Shown piece after piece: positions 32,889-42,956 of a DNA stretch of 64,000 nucleotides (position 1 is its first letter; every line of letters begins with the position of its first letter). The notes beneath the pieces were generated by a model that saw only the letters and a program-made list of their open reading frames with translations, ran no database searches and was not told the DNA's origin. The stretch is from contig NC_074728.1 in assembly GCF_947242115.1 (NCBI RefSeq), positions 1,550,001 to 1,614,000 of the forward strand. The letters are read 5' to 3'. Made by a program: the position numbers and the translations under genes. Source of the stretch: Biomphalaria glabrata (taxonomy: Eukaryota > Mollusca > Gastropoda > Planorbidae).

Positions 32889-33557
32889 TTATTCACTTTT
32901 TGCCTTTCCATCAGAGTTATTCTCCACAACTTGGTTGGCGTTTTGATTCCCAGCGACTCTTTGCGTCGTGTTGCCAATGTTCTGTGCTGCACAGCCTCCA
33001 GTGGCACGATTTGTTACACTTTGAGTTGCTTGCCTTGAATGGCCAACAATCTGAACTGTATTTCCGATACTTTGTGTGACAGTTTTGCTGTCCTTAGTTG
33101 CATTCTTCACAGCCTGTGTTGTCATTGGTCGATCTTTTTTTGGCGTTGTGCTAAAACCGTCAGATCTAGCACTTCTGTTCTCAGAGTTTGGCAAAGTACT
33201 TTTCTCTTCTACTAACTGTTCTGTGTCGCCAATGCTTTGCTTTGTTACAAATGATTGTTCCGACATTTTGTTTACAGATCGATTAGCTATTTCTTGTTTA
33301 GCAATGCTTAAATCGGACTGCTCGCTATTCTGCAGACTCTTTTCTACTTCTACAGTCTGCGATCTTTGCTTGTCGTCTGGAAGACTTTGAGAGTTGTCAT
33401 CGATTGATTTCTCTGGCACTGTACCATCCTGTTTAGTGCCAAAGAAAAACTGGTACACCTTCCAGAACGCAGTACTTTCTACAAAAAACTGGTGGACCTT
33501 CCAGAACGCAGTATTTTCAATAATATACTGGTAGATCTTCCAGAACACACCAGACAT
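32889..33557 (-). CDS. Asn/Gln/Ser-rich protein with aromatic N-terminal repeats and RHIM-like motif (G1)
   Basis: A single minus-strand exon follows an acceptor (TTTTTTTGTAG before 33607); the first ATG is at 33557 and the stop TAA at 32891-32889, giving 222 residues. Residues 2-40 are three 13-residue repeats (SGVFWKIYQYIIE, NTAFWKVHQFFVE, STAFWKVYQFFFG), aromatic, probably membrane- or self-associating. A polar linker follows. The C-terminal third carries a 17-residue period of the type TQSIGNTVQIVGHSRQA, then AQNIGNTTQRVAGNQNA, ending near NQVVENN. The VQIVGHS core resembles RHIM-type amyloid motifs (V/I-Q-V/I-G). The frame is open upstream to the acceptor, so a further 5' coding exon is possible, but the ATG about 50 bases inside the exon parallels the plus-strand neighbour G2. 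The stop codon lies inside an AATAAA. Function is unknown; adaptor-like amyloid signalling is inference. Confidence 0.7.
   Translation of the reverse strand: MSGVFWKIYQYIIENTAFWKVHQFFVESTAFWKVYQFFFGTKQDGTVPEKSIDDNSQSLPDDKQRSQTVEVEKSLQNSEQSDLSIAKQEIANRSVNKMSEQSFVTKQSIGDTEQLVEEKSTLPNSENRSARSDGFSTTPKKDRPMTTQAVKNATKDSKTVTQSIGNTVQIVGHSRQATQSVTNRATGGCAAQNIGNTTQRVAGNQNANQVVENNSDGKAKSE
33036..33077 (-). other. RHIM-like / amyloid-like motif in G1
   Basis: Codes TQSIGNTVQIVGHS, which aligns without gaps to [14 protein letters not shown] in the double-VWA gene (46777-46818): the Q, S, G, N and second G are identical and the rest are conservative. Assignment to a known amyloid family is by pattern only. 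Confidence 0.6.
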
Positions 33558-33737
33558 CTTCTTATTTAAGTTATTGTTTAGCACAAAGCTTTTGAGGTTT
33601 CCAAAACCTACAAAAAAAGGTCATAACCTAATTAAATTAGTAGTTATTTATGCAAATATTAATTGAAAAAAAAACTATAGAGAAATATGTAGGCTTAAAA
33701 GAAAGATCAGAATTTATTTAGTTTTAAAATATTTTTA

Positions 33738-33905
33738 CAAAGCTTATCACTCTGTCTGGTAAAAAGTTTCAACACGTTATTTCTTAAAACTTTGCACAAT
33801 TATTTCTTGTACATGACAAAACAAGAATAATTATAATAAAAAAACAACTAACCAATAAGTTAATAATTAATTATTGGTAATTAATGAATTTGTTTGGTAT
33901 GGAAA
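33738..33905 (-). repeat. Dispersed repeat R1 copy
   Basis: Reads ACAAAGCTTATCACTCTGTC, GGTAAAAAGTTTCAACACGT, TTGCACAATTATTTCTTGTA, then AATTATTGGTAATTAATGAA: the R1 order reversed. Confidence 0.7.
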
Positions 33906-34020
33906 GTAGCTGTACGTGACCTTTGTTAAAAGTTAAGTTAGTCCCCTTTATACTTTGTCGCTTAAAAATGTGAACGTAACAATAGATAACTATAAAACCT
34001 TCTATTTACATAAGCACTTC

Positions 34021-34090
34021 ACTGGCGCAGTGGTTAGTTTATATTTTCAGGAGGCTTTAGACCTGGAGTTCGAATTCAATATGTAAAACT
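34021..34090 (+). repeat. Small tRNA-like SINE fragment
   Basis: CACTGGCGCAGTGGTTAGTT resembles a box A and GGAGTTCGAATTC a box B at tRNA-like spacing, followed by poly-T. Different from family A. Confidence 0.45.
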
Positions 34091-34208
34091 TTTTTTTTTT
34101 TTACGAAAATACATTTAAAAAGCTATCATGGTAACTTTTACCCAGATAAGTCATTCTTTCTCAAAATAAACTAAATGATACAATTACATTTAATTTCATT
34201 TTTTTTAA

Positions 34209-34455
34209 AGTTTCTCTTTCAGACCTTCCGATCCGTCATTCATTTCTGTGGCCAACGGTTAACAAGGGTGTCATGTGGTCAGCACAACCACCTTTACTTT
34301 TTTCCCAACCAATGTCAGGTACCCATTATAGCTGGGTGAACCCAGAGGTGCCCTCATGTCCCGAAATTAAAAATTCCTGTCTTCACTGAGGTTCTAACTC
34401 AAGACCGCCGGTTCGGAAGCCAAGCTTTTTACCACTCAGCCACCGCCTCTCCACA
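34209..34455 (-). repeat. tRNA-derived SINE, family A
   Basis: The minus strand shows the full head (CGGTGGCTGAGTGGTAAAAAG, CTTCCGAACCGGCGG), the body with CCCAGCTATAATGGGTACC and GGTGGTTGTGCTGACC, and the GGTCTGAAAGAG tail. Confidence 0.75.
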
Positions 34456-35087
34456 CTAAACATAAGCTTTGTCTATAAAACAAGTGTTTTGCTAGATTTT
34501 TATTGTTTAAAATAAGAATTCGAATTGTTAACAAATTATTAATTTATTTACCTTACAGGTCTGGAACTTTTTGCCTTAGATTAAGATCTTCTACCACTTG
34601 ATATCAAATGACATTCGTTGAGTTAGGAAAAACCTGGTGACACAAAATAATCGATAACTTTCATGGCTCAATGCATGTGCTATAGAACTCCGATATCCAA
34701 ACCTGGAAAGAGAGTTTCCCTGGGAAAGTATTTTTAGCCACTTACTCAGACATTGAAATGTCAATGCTAAACAAACAAAAAAAAAACACTCCATGGTTTA
34801 CAGTTTAGTTTCAATCGGACCAAAACAACCGCATCCCTGTTGTGCTTGGAAAAGGTAAGAAAGTTGAAAGTTTACATTCTTTTGTACATAAAATGTGACA
34901 TTAATAAGTACACTACATAAAATAATGGACATTTCACCTATCAAGATAAAGATGAACTTGACACTGGTACCAAAAATCAGGGTTATTACATCGAGCACCT
35001 GCTCCGGGGGGGGGGGGGGGGGTGCGGGGAGGCTATCACGTCAAAATCTTCTTTTATGAACCGAATGAACATTCTTTTCTTTTTTTA

Positions 35088-35285
35088 CAAAGCTTATATC
35101 AACTTACATGATCTGTTTGTTTGTCTGTCTTAGAAAAAGTTTGTACACGTTATTTCTCTACCATTCTCAGATCAAATCCAAATTTTAAACAATTTTTATT
35201 GTAGGCCTACTTTGCAAAACACGAATCAATACAAAATAATTAACCAATTAGTTATTTTATTATTGTTAATTAATTATTTTGATAT
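35088..35285 (-). repeat. Dispersed repeat R1 copy
   Basis: ACAAAGCTTATATCAACTTA, AAAAAGTTTGTACACGTTATT and TCTACCATTCTCAGATCAA show the R1 left end clearly. Confidence 0.7.
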
Positions 35286-35690
35286 CGAATAACCTCTACA
35301 TTATTGATGTACTACGGAGTTCTTTCCTTTAGATAATTATTACAGTATTGTTATTAATTTTTATAGTGAATATGTACTGTTCTAATTTTAGGCGCTCAGC
35401 TCGAGTCAAATTTCAACTTAAAAATTCCTAGTCTACATTGCTTTTCGAACTTAAGCTATCTCTCTGCTAGGAAGTAAAGCGGTCTCTACCACTCAGCCTC
35501 ACATTCTGAGTTGAAAACGTTTGTATCCTACTAAAATGTTTCTTTTACCTAATCATTGAAAACATACTTGTTTTTCCTATTTATCCATAAACACAGAACA
35601 TTCCATTTCCATTTGACAGGTTGCAGAGTGGGAAGTATCAAATCAGTTTGCCAGATTTCTTTAAAAATAATTAAACTACAAAACTACACA

Positions 35691-37094
35691 ATGGGATCAA
35701 GTGTCCACAACAGTCACCAGCTAGAAATATCCGATGATGAAAACAAACAGTCAAAACAACTAACAAGTGTTATAAGGGTACAGTTCAAAGGTCATGATAC
35801 TTATACATCAGAAGAAATTCTTAGATCTGAAATGACAGTTCGTGAGGAGGACACAAATTGTGAGTGCTCTTATTATAGTGCCGAGACATCCTGTGACAAG
35901 AAGGAATCTTGTATACGCAGCACTAAAAACATTAATCAAAGTGTCAATCAAGGCGATGAGATAAATGTGCAGTCGATTGAAGGTGCCCGACACAACGTCA
36001 ATTCTCAATGTAAAAGCAGTGGTGTTCAGGATGTCCAGAATGTGTCCCAAACTTTACACAGCTATGACGTCAGTCAACAAATTATCAAAGAAACGTTCCA
36101 GAGATCAGAATCGTTGGAACAACAGGTACAAAACATCAAAAATATAGATCAGTGCCTCGGAGACAGTGGTGTTATTAATAGCCAAGTAATTAATAATTCA
36201 AGTCAAAGTGCCGTTAGCAGCAAGCAAAACGTTCAATATGCTAATAATTACTTACAGAAGACTGGGAACTCGGATGCAAGTACACAGGAAATACTAAATA
36301 CCAATCAAAGATTAGGGCAATCTGAGCAATCTCTTCAAGTTGCTGGTAACTCCAATGAAGTAGTTGGCAACTCCAATGCCTGCTCTCAGACTCTGAAAGC
36401 TACAGAGCAAGACGTGAGATCTGCTGAGCAATGCCTACAGACTGCGAAGAATAACGAAGAAAGAGCAGGCAACTCTTATAAGTTCACTCAAACTATCCAC
36501 AACACTACACAGATTTCAGGCAACACTGAAACATCTGGACAACATGTTGAAAACACAGAAAGAGTTGCAGGACATTCACTGCTTTCTAGTCAAATAGTTA
36601 CAGACACTAAACAGTCAATCGAGAAAACAGAAATGTCTCTTCAGGAAGTAACAAACTGTCGAACTGTCACTGGAAGGTCAGGAACAAGCGTACAAAGTGT
36701 TTTAGACACTTTCCAGACAGCTAGAAGTTCAGAATCGTTACTGCAGTGTGTTGAAAATGTTACAAAAACGGAACACCAGCAGAGTGATACAGATCATCTA
36801 TCACAAACGAACACATCAAATTGGAACAGGGGCACGACGGTAGAAGATGACGCATTAAGCGAAAATGATGCTCCTTGTAACAGCGTTGAACAAATGACAT
36901 ACGAACATTTATTAAACGAACATTTATTTCAAGATTTGTGTTCAATAGGCAACGAAAGAGCTAAAGTTTTTCAGAGCATACAAAGCACTGTTCAGAGATG
37001 TGATAGCTCACAAGAGGCCAATCAGATCGTACAAAACAGTGCATCTAATGGCAATGTTATACAGATCATAGGAAATACAATTCAAAATATTTAA
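35691..37094 (+). CDS. Asn/Gln/Ser-rich 17-residue repeat protein with terminal RHIM-like motif (G2)
   Basis: A single plus-strand exon begins after the acceptor TTTGACAG at 35612-35619; the first ATG inside it (35691) gives 467 residues to the TAA at 37092. An in-frame ATG at 35556 lies upstream of the acceptor and is probably intronic. The N-terminal 80 residues are polar with a CECSYYSAETSC stretch. Residues about 112-357 are roughly 14 units of 17 residues (pattern TQ-x-h-x-NT-x-Q-x-h-x-x-S), for example TQEILNTNQRLGQSEQS and TQTIHNTTQISGNTETS. After an acidic, low-complexity stretch the C-terminus reads QEANQIVQNSASNG, then NVIQIIGNTIQNI and stop. The repeats predict stacked beta-arches; the terminal motif resembles a RHIM core. 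Divergent from G1, which has the same grammar. ATTAAA signals occur near 37143 and 37174. No family recognised. Confidence 0.75.
   Translation: MGSSVHNSHQLEISDDENKQSKQLTSVIRVQFKGHDTYTSEEILRSEMTVREEDTNCECSYYSAETSCDKKESCIRSTKNINQSVNQGDEINVQSIEGARHNVNSQCKSSGVQDVQNVSQTLHSYDVSQQIIKETFQRSESLEQQVQNIKNIDQCLGDSGVINSQVINNSSQSAVSSKQNVQYANNYLQKTGNSDASTQEILNTNQRLGQSEQSLQVAGNSNEVVGNSNACSQTLKATEQDVRSAEQCLQTAKNNEERAGNSYKFTQTIHNTTQISGNTETSGQHVENTERVAGHSLLSSQIVTDTKQSIEKTEMSLQEVTNCRTVTGRSGTSVQSVLDTFQTARSSESLLQCVENVTKTEHQQSDTDHLSQTNTSNWNRGTTVEDDALSENDAPCNSVEQMTYEHLLNEHLFQDLCSIGNERAKVFQSIQSTVQRCDSSQEANQIVQNSASNGNVIQIIGNTIQNI
36024..36761 (+). repeat. Coding 51-bp (17-residue) degenerate repeats in G2
   Basis: About 14 units, aligned by TQ/LQ/VQ starts and N-T or N-S centres. 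The DNA is far more diverged than the protein pattern, so the period is kept by selection and not by recent slippage. Conserved Gln and Asn at fixed positions suit side-chain ladders in a beta-solenoid or amyloid. Confidence 0.65.
37053..37091 (+). other. RHIM-like motif at the C-terminus of G2
   Basis: Codes NVIQIIGNTIQNI right before the stop. The core IQIIGNT lines up with VQIVGHS of G1 and FVAGNT of the double-VWA gene. One extra residue stands between I-Q-I and G when compared with classic RHIM (IQIG). Confidence 0.6.
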
Positions 37095-38571
37095 TTTTGT
37101 AAATTGAGTCTGCGTTTTCTTTCTTACTTTAAGAAACTTCAAATTAAAATACTTTTAATTTGTTTGTAAACAACATTAAAGGTACAGCTATTCAACTAGT
37201 CTCTTTATGATTAATCTTCATGCCATAGTGCGACTATTAGCTCATGATCTTTGGTAAGTTTAGCCTTGAGTGTAGAACGTTAAAAGAAACATTTAAAAGT
37301 TGTTTTTACTTAAAGAATGTTTCAACACGGCATGAGGCAGGTGGAAGTAGTACTTTTGTATAAGATTTGCTGAAAGATGAAGGTGAAGAATTGGTCCCAT
37401 CCCTAACTGGTCTAGCAGCTACCAGGTACAATTCACCCCCCCCCCCGGGGCCAAAAAAAAAAAGAATATTTTAAGCCTAATGTGTTAGCTGGAACCGTAT
37501 CTCTACACCGGGTCTCCTCACCTGGTACCCGGCCCTCCCAGAGCTCAACCACACTACATAAACAATTCTATATTTAGGGTCAACACATGTTGAGGCGTCT
37601 TCCTCAGAAAAACAAAGACCCTTATTTTATATGCACCCAGGGCCATCTCTCTCTAACAATACAGGGCGATAAATTCCATGTCGATAGCGTCAAAAGGGGT
37701 AGCTATTATGAAGTTTGAAAATTTAATGCTCAATATTCAAAATTCTTTCTTTGAATGTCTGAATGTAGTATCAGTTTTCCACAGTTAAATATCACGAACT
37801 TAATATTTTTTAATTTATGTTGACTGCAGCCTAAAAAAATCACAATAAAAAGGAAAAAAAAAAACATTAATCAAAGGTCACCTTCAGTGGGCATATGAAT
37901 GATAACTATAGATCCTGCAGCTTATACAGTTGTATCATGACCTTGAAAATATCTTAAAATTGATAAACAAACTTAGAAGGGGATTTTGGAATAATAGTGT
38001 TTTGGCGAAGCTTTATTAGAAAATGGGGAAGGGTATTGTTTTGTTTGGCCATACCAGGCATGAGACTTTGCGAAAGCATTCAGATTAAATGAAGCGAGAC
38101 GATTGTTTGTAGCGGCCGATCTCTGCATATAGATTTGTTGTAGTGATTATCTTTTTTTTTTTATATACGAAGATCAACAAAAAAATCCATAATAGTTATT
38201 GATTATTGATTGATTTTACGGCAAAGGTCAAGGACTTATAGAATAGACAGCTAACAAGATTTGACCTTTATTTAATTTATTCTTCAGTAATAATGCAAAT
38301 TTTACATGCATTTTAAAGAAGCTTATGTATGCGTTGAAGGATGTAGATTCTAGTTGCGTAGTCATTTAAAATACAATACACAGCGTAACAAATCTTATCT
38401 TCGGACTGAAAGACAAGCTTCATTTATTTATTTCATAATCTATATACCTGTTGATAGGAATTATGTTTATACGATTAGCAACATTATTTTTGGGTTGTAA
38501 CCTACTGGAAATGATGACGTCATCAGTAAAGACGAACAAAAAAACTACGTTTATATTTGCCTTGAATTTAA
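37095..38571. other. Intergenic stretch after G2
   Basis: 3' UTR of G2 at the start, then AT-rich sequence with a C-run near 37435-37445. No exon or RNA gene seen. Confidence 0.4.
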
Positions 38572-39475
38572 AGGGAAACTACGATGGTTTTGACAATTTT
38601 TGAAATAATATTTTTTTGATTTACAGAGAATGAATATATTATTATTTTGTTTTTATTTGCAATAATAACTTAGTAATTGATATTTTTCTGTCGTTCTTTT
38701 TTCTGCGCATCCAAAACGGTCAGACTTTCATCGGGTTTCTATGTGACGTCACACATGCCTATTAATTTAATCCATTGACTAACTGTATGACGGAAAATAA
38801 TACAGTAACGTTTACATTGTCGTAAAAGAAATATATCTTCGTCTAACAGTCTAAGCAGTTAAATCTAGATCTTGTAAGCAAAGAAAAAAATGCGTGTTAA
38901 AGGAGATTTACATGCTTGACTAACCACGGCAGTGTGTATCTTCTCGCCTGACCACTTAATACACAACAAACACTATCGCTTGGTTGTCTTGTCATGACTG
39001 ACTACACGTAGTCTCGACTAGCCTTACACTGACCAGTTTGTTCAAATCGGTCAGACCTGCGATCTATTTACTTCTTGGGACAGGGAGGGGCTTAGAAGAA
39101 AATGTTACTTTTTTCTCGAGTTGGTTGTCCTAATGCTTTTAAATCTATCTATCTATATATAACTGTACCATAGCTCTGGACTAGGTCGTCACTAAGTTTA
39201 ACAGCCTAACAGCTACTGTAAGAATGAAGCGATACGATTGGTCATAGTTTCCATTTCAGTATTGTTGAGGGAAGTGAGGTATGCCTAACTTAAAAACAAA
39301 ATATCAAAGAACCCCGTTTTTTTTGGAGAGGTCAAGAATTTACTGACTAATTTATTATATATAAATGTTTCTAAGCATTTAAATAAAAAATGGTAAAATG
39401 TTCACTATTACAACTTTTTACGCAGAATTTAAATATGTCAATAACTCAAATTTGAAAAACCATCGGATTTTCCCT
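38572..39475. mobile_element. TTAA-flanked non-autonomous DNA transposon (family K1), complete
   Basis: TTAA on both sides (38568-38571 and 39476-39479). Left end AGGGAAACTACGATGGTTTT, right end AAAACCATCGGATTTTCCCT: clear inverted repeats. The 904-bp body has no transposase frame. The other copies are 14104-14974 and 4430-5060. Confidence 0.85.
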
Positions 39476-39495
39476 TTAAAATCCATGTTTTAGCT

Positions 39496-40995
39496 CAGGG
39501 GTGGGCAATATACGTCCCGCGGGCCGCAGCGGGCCACATGCGGCCCGCCAAGGTGCTTTATGCGGCCCGACGACACCTACATAAATCAGGTGTGCCCATA
39601 GTATATAGATATAAAAATGCAAATATTTAAAAAAAAAAATCTATATTAACTATTGAAACTGTCTCTTTATAGAAAAATTTAAGTAAACGAAGATTATGCT
39701 TATTGGCTATACATCAATACACTCATTTCAAGACACAATTTCTGAGTGTTGGGTAGGCTTGGAACAAGATGGCAAGTGTAACAACTGATAGAGCTCTATT
39801 TTTGACTGAGAACCATAAACTTGAAACAGTAAAGTTTGCACAAAGCTGCATATAATTCAAACATTTAATACAACATCAAACCATCGAATAAAATTTACTA
39901 GAGGTAGGGGAGTTAACCACGGGTAGTTCTGATTTATGAATAAATAATTCAATGTATCCGCTAGCTTAGCATGGGCAAGGCAAAGGTGAAGAATATAGAA
40001 TCTCAAGGATGAAATTGTTGTTACTTGAAGGACATTGACTGTAACTTTGTTACCAATATTTCTAATGAAGAGTGGAAGACAAAATATCATTTTTTTTTAT
40101 AATTGCTATTGCAATTGATTGTTTACATATGAAATGCAAATGCATATTAAATCTTTTCAAACAAGGCCTTCCCTTTTCTACAGGCAAGCAATAAAAAAGT
40201 GTTTTTGTCATTTACCTTTGCTGAAAGATGAAACTATCTTTAGTGAAATGGTTAAAAATACGACACTTATTAAGAGAAGCCGATTCAGCTCCAGAGGGCA
40301 TAACTCAAAGCAAAGAGAAGTTCCAGTCATCATTACCACGGGAGTTTTATGGGTGCCAGAAGCTGTATTTCCACACTTAAAAAACCTTTGCTGCTGTTCT
40401 CATTTTACATGTTGGAGGGTTCAGATCAGTAATCCTATATCTGAGATGAACCGTGTAGTGGTTTCCAGATCAGGCAGTTCTCCGAATAGTCTTTGGAGAG
40501 TCTTGTTCGGGTCTCTTGATTTAGTATGCACCATTGAAGAACATGGTCAGCATTCTCTGGTGATGCTCCACAAAGTAAGGCTTCGCTCGTCCCGACATTT
40601 AACTTCCGGAACATAAATTGTCTCATTCAGTGAGCAAGCATTTTTTTGTGGAAACTAAACAAGTATAATCACTGGTCAATGTTGACTGACTGTAATTTGA
40701 CAGCAGTCATAGGGGTAAACACTAGTAAGATAGTTTCACAGTTAAGAAACATTATGCACGAGTGTAGGAAGTAAAATAACTGCACATTAAGTACAACTGT
40801 ATATTTGTGGGGATATTGTGATATAAAAAGACAACAGCAATATAAAAAAAAATCGTAGTACAGTGTTACAGTGTATATATGAATTAAAAGACATTCTACT
40901 CAGCAAGCTTTATCTTTAATACATATGTATGCGGCCCGCGATTACCAAACTTTTTTTTAATGCGGCCCTCGATACAAAAATGTTGCCCACCCCTG
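39496..40995. mobile_element. hAT transposon with decayed transposase and an inserted LINE piece
   Basis: Ends CAGGGGTGGGCAA and TTGCCCACCCCTG; flanks ttttagct and ttttagca (seven of eight). Near 40135-40230 the plus strand reads MQMHIKSFQTRPSLFYRQAI, KKCFCHLPLL, like the middle of hAT transposases related to GTF2IRD2/EPM2AIP1-type proteins. At 40435-40626 the minus strand reads GTSEALLCGASPENADHVLQ, the C-terminal end of a LINE with RNase H, showing a nested insertion. It is internally deleted and non-autonomous. Confidence 0.8.
40435..40626 (-). mobile_element. LINE RNase H-end fragment nested in the hAT element
   Basis: Reads KLNVGTSEALLCGASPENAD and HVLQWCILNQETRTRLSKDY, a zinc-knuckle-like C-terminal tail of LINEs that carry RNase H. 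It lies inside 39496-40995 in the opposite orientation to the transposase remnant. Confidence 0.65.
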
Positions 40996-41244
40996 TTTTA
41001 GCATGAATCAAGTAAAAACCACATAGTTACGAATAGTTACAAAATATATACATTATAGTTCGAATAAATGTTATTTGCCGATAGATCGAAGTACATAGTT
41101 ACTGCAAGGGCGCTGGACTTAGCTATTGGCAACAAACGCTATAGGTAGGGGTCCCACTTGTTTGGGGGGCATTTGTATTTATAGAAGAGAGAACCAAGTT
41201 ATGTTGTTCACAAGTGGTCCAATATCGCATAGCTTAGGATCAAG

Positions 41245-41435
41245 TTGAAATTTTGCACAATTATTTCTTGTACCTGATAAAACTAGTCAATAAAAAGAAA
41301 TTTAACCAAGTATGTGACTAATTTTTGTTAATTAATTATTTTGTTTGGTATAAAACAAGGACAATAAATTGAGAAATAACGTGTACAAACTATTTACCTG
41401 ACAGACGGAGTGAGTTGAAATAAGCTTTGTAAAAA
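41245..41435 (-). repeat. Dispersed repeat R1 copy (rearranged)
   Basis: Starts ATCAAGTTGAAATTTTGCAC, continues TTATTTCTTGTACCTGATAA and AATTAATTATTTTG, then GAGAAATAACGTGTACAAAC and GAGTGAGTTGAAATAAGC in the other orientation, so two partial copies abut. Confidence 0.6.
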
Positions 41436-41689
41436 TTACATTAGTTGGCAGGAGAAGAGAATGTGCTTCTGAAGCTCAATATACATCAAAACGCTGCCTG
41501 ACACCAAGATAACAAGATTAATTGTGTTCTAAAGGTGCTAGCGGAAGGGTTTGCAGAATATGAAACTAAAGCTAACATTCTAAATAAATACTTTGTATCA
41601 CATTCTTAGCCGCAGGAGACAAACTCTTAGTCAGGTGTACCTTAAGGAGCAATCTGAGGCCAACTAATATTTCTGATTTTCACACCTTG

Positions 41690-41928
41690 CAATCTAAACG
41701 TCATCTGTTTCTCCAGCCCACGGTTAATGAGGATATCATGTGGCCAGCACAAAGACCAACCACATTTACGTTTCCCCAACTAATGTCAGGTATCCATCAG
41801 AGCTGACTCAGAAGAGCCCCAATTATCTCGAAATGAAAAAAAATCATAGTCTTCACAAGTATTCGAACGCCGGTCCCCACAGTTCAGAAGCCAAGCGCTT
41901 AACCATTCAGCCACCGCGTCTTCAATTT
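41690..41928 (-). repeat. tRNA-derived SINE, family A
   Basis: The minus strand starts with GCGGTGGCTGAATGGTTAAG (box A) and CTTGGCTTCTGAAC, has GCGTTCGAATACTTG (box B region), then the family body. Confidence 0.75.
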
Positions 41929-42169
41929 ACATAAACGACCTTCCTAATTGTATTTGTAAGATGCCTCATACAGACTTTACGATCTATAGGGCAGTTGTAA
42001 AGCTCATCTGTTTCTGATGTCGAGGAGCTACGTTGCATTGCTTCAGGAACAAAATTAGACTAATTGCAGATGTATATATATATAAACAACAACAATATTC
42101 TTTGTACTGATAATTTACAAAGATGTGTTACAGAAATGGGATTCAAATAGTAAAAATGTTTTACATTTT

Positions 42170-42312
42170 TCGGATATTCCTTCAAAGTTGAAGATAATTT
42201 ACTTCCAAGTCTAAACCTCCCTATGGAGGACGGGAAATGGGAGCGGGCAGGGTTTGAACCCAGGACCATCGATAAATCCGAACGATAGCCCAGCGCGCAA
42301 ACCGTAAACCAA
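42170..42312 (-). repeat. tRNA-like SINE, family B
   Basis: Minus strand: GGTTTGCGCGCTGGGCTATC (box A-like), CGATGGTCCTGGGTTCAAAC (box B), then CCTGCCCGCTCCCATTTCCC and a CTTCAACTTTGAAGGAATA tail. Confidence 0.65.
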
Positions 42313-42956
42313 TTATTATGAGTAACGAAAAAAAAAAAGAAACAAATAAGAAGCATTTATCTTACTAATGATAAAATAGAGAGTTACACAGGCTAAATAC
42401 TCTTTACTTGTGAGTAAAATAAATAACATTTAATATACTCATATAACTCTTTGTATAGATTATTAGCGCTAGCTATTATTGTGAATAGATGAAAAATAGA
42501 TTTTTTTTTTTCATTACAAACAGTCCATAGAAGCCAGCTTGTTTTTATGTCATAAAAGATTACTTATTATTATGTTTATTATTATTAATTAACTACGCAA
42601 ACTGAAACAGCCTAAACATACATTCCCTGGAAAATGTTATTTCTCTTTACATAACTTAACAACGTGTCAAGGTAATTCAAGAAAAATCAATAACAGCTAA
42701 GGTATTTATAAAGAAATGACTATTTTAGAACCAGAAAAACCGGCGCAATAAACAGTCTTTCAAGGCCTTTCGGTAAAGAGATATTTTGTATATGTACATT
42801 GTAATGAAAACTGTTAGCAAATGATAGTGGGAGTTACTTGTAAATTAAGTCTACTTAAGTTATCATTAATTGTTTGCAATCGCCTATTTGTATTTTTCTA
42901 ATGGAGAGTTTCGTACATTGAGGAAACCCATAACTGACACGCTATCTGATATCGCC

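Larger units (their letters stand above)
33558..35619. promoter_or_regulatory. Presumed shared 5' region between divergent genes G1 and G2
   Basis: About 2 kb between the acceptor of G1 (minus) and the acceptor of G2 (plus). Both first coding exons start just inside an acceptor, so each gene should have an upstream non-coding exon and start site within or near this interval. Contents seen: R1 repeat (33738-33905), a small tRNA-like repeat (34021-34090), SINE A (34209-34455), R1 (35088-35285) and a degraded SINE (35380-35510). No TATA box or initiator can be assigned with confidence. Confidence 0.35.

Noticed and set aside
34591-34794. 67-codon minus-strand open frame upstream of G1
   Set aside because: No domain or repeat seen; at best it overlaps a non-coding 5' exon of G1 (a CTGA|GTAAGT donor lies near 34745), which I cannot confirm.
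40119-40616. 165-codon plus-strand open frame as a host gene
   Set aside because: Its first part resembles an hAT transposase and its last part is the reverse of a LINE tail; it lies wholly inside the hAT element.
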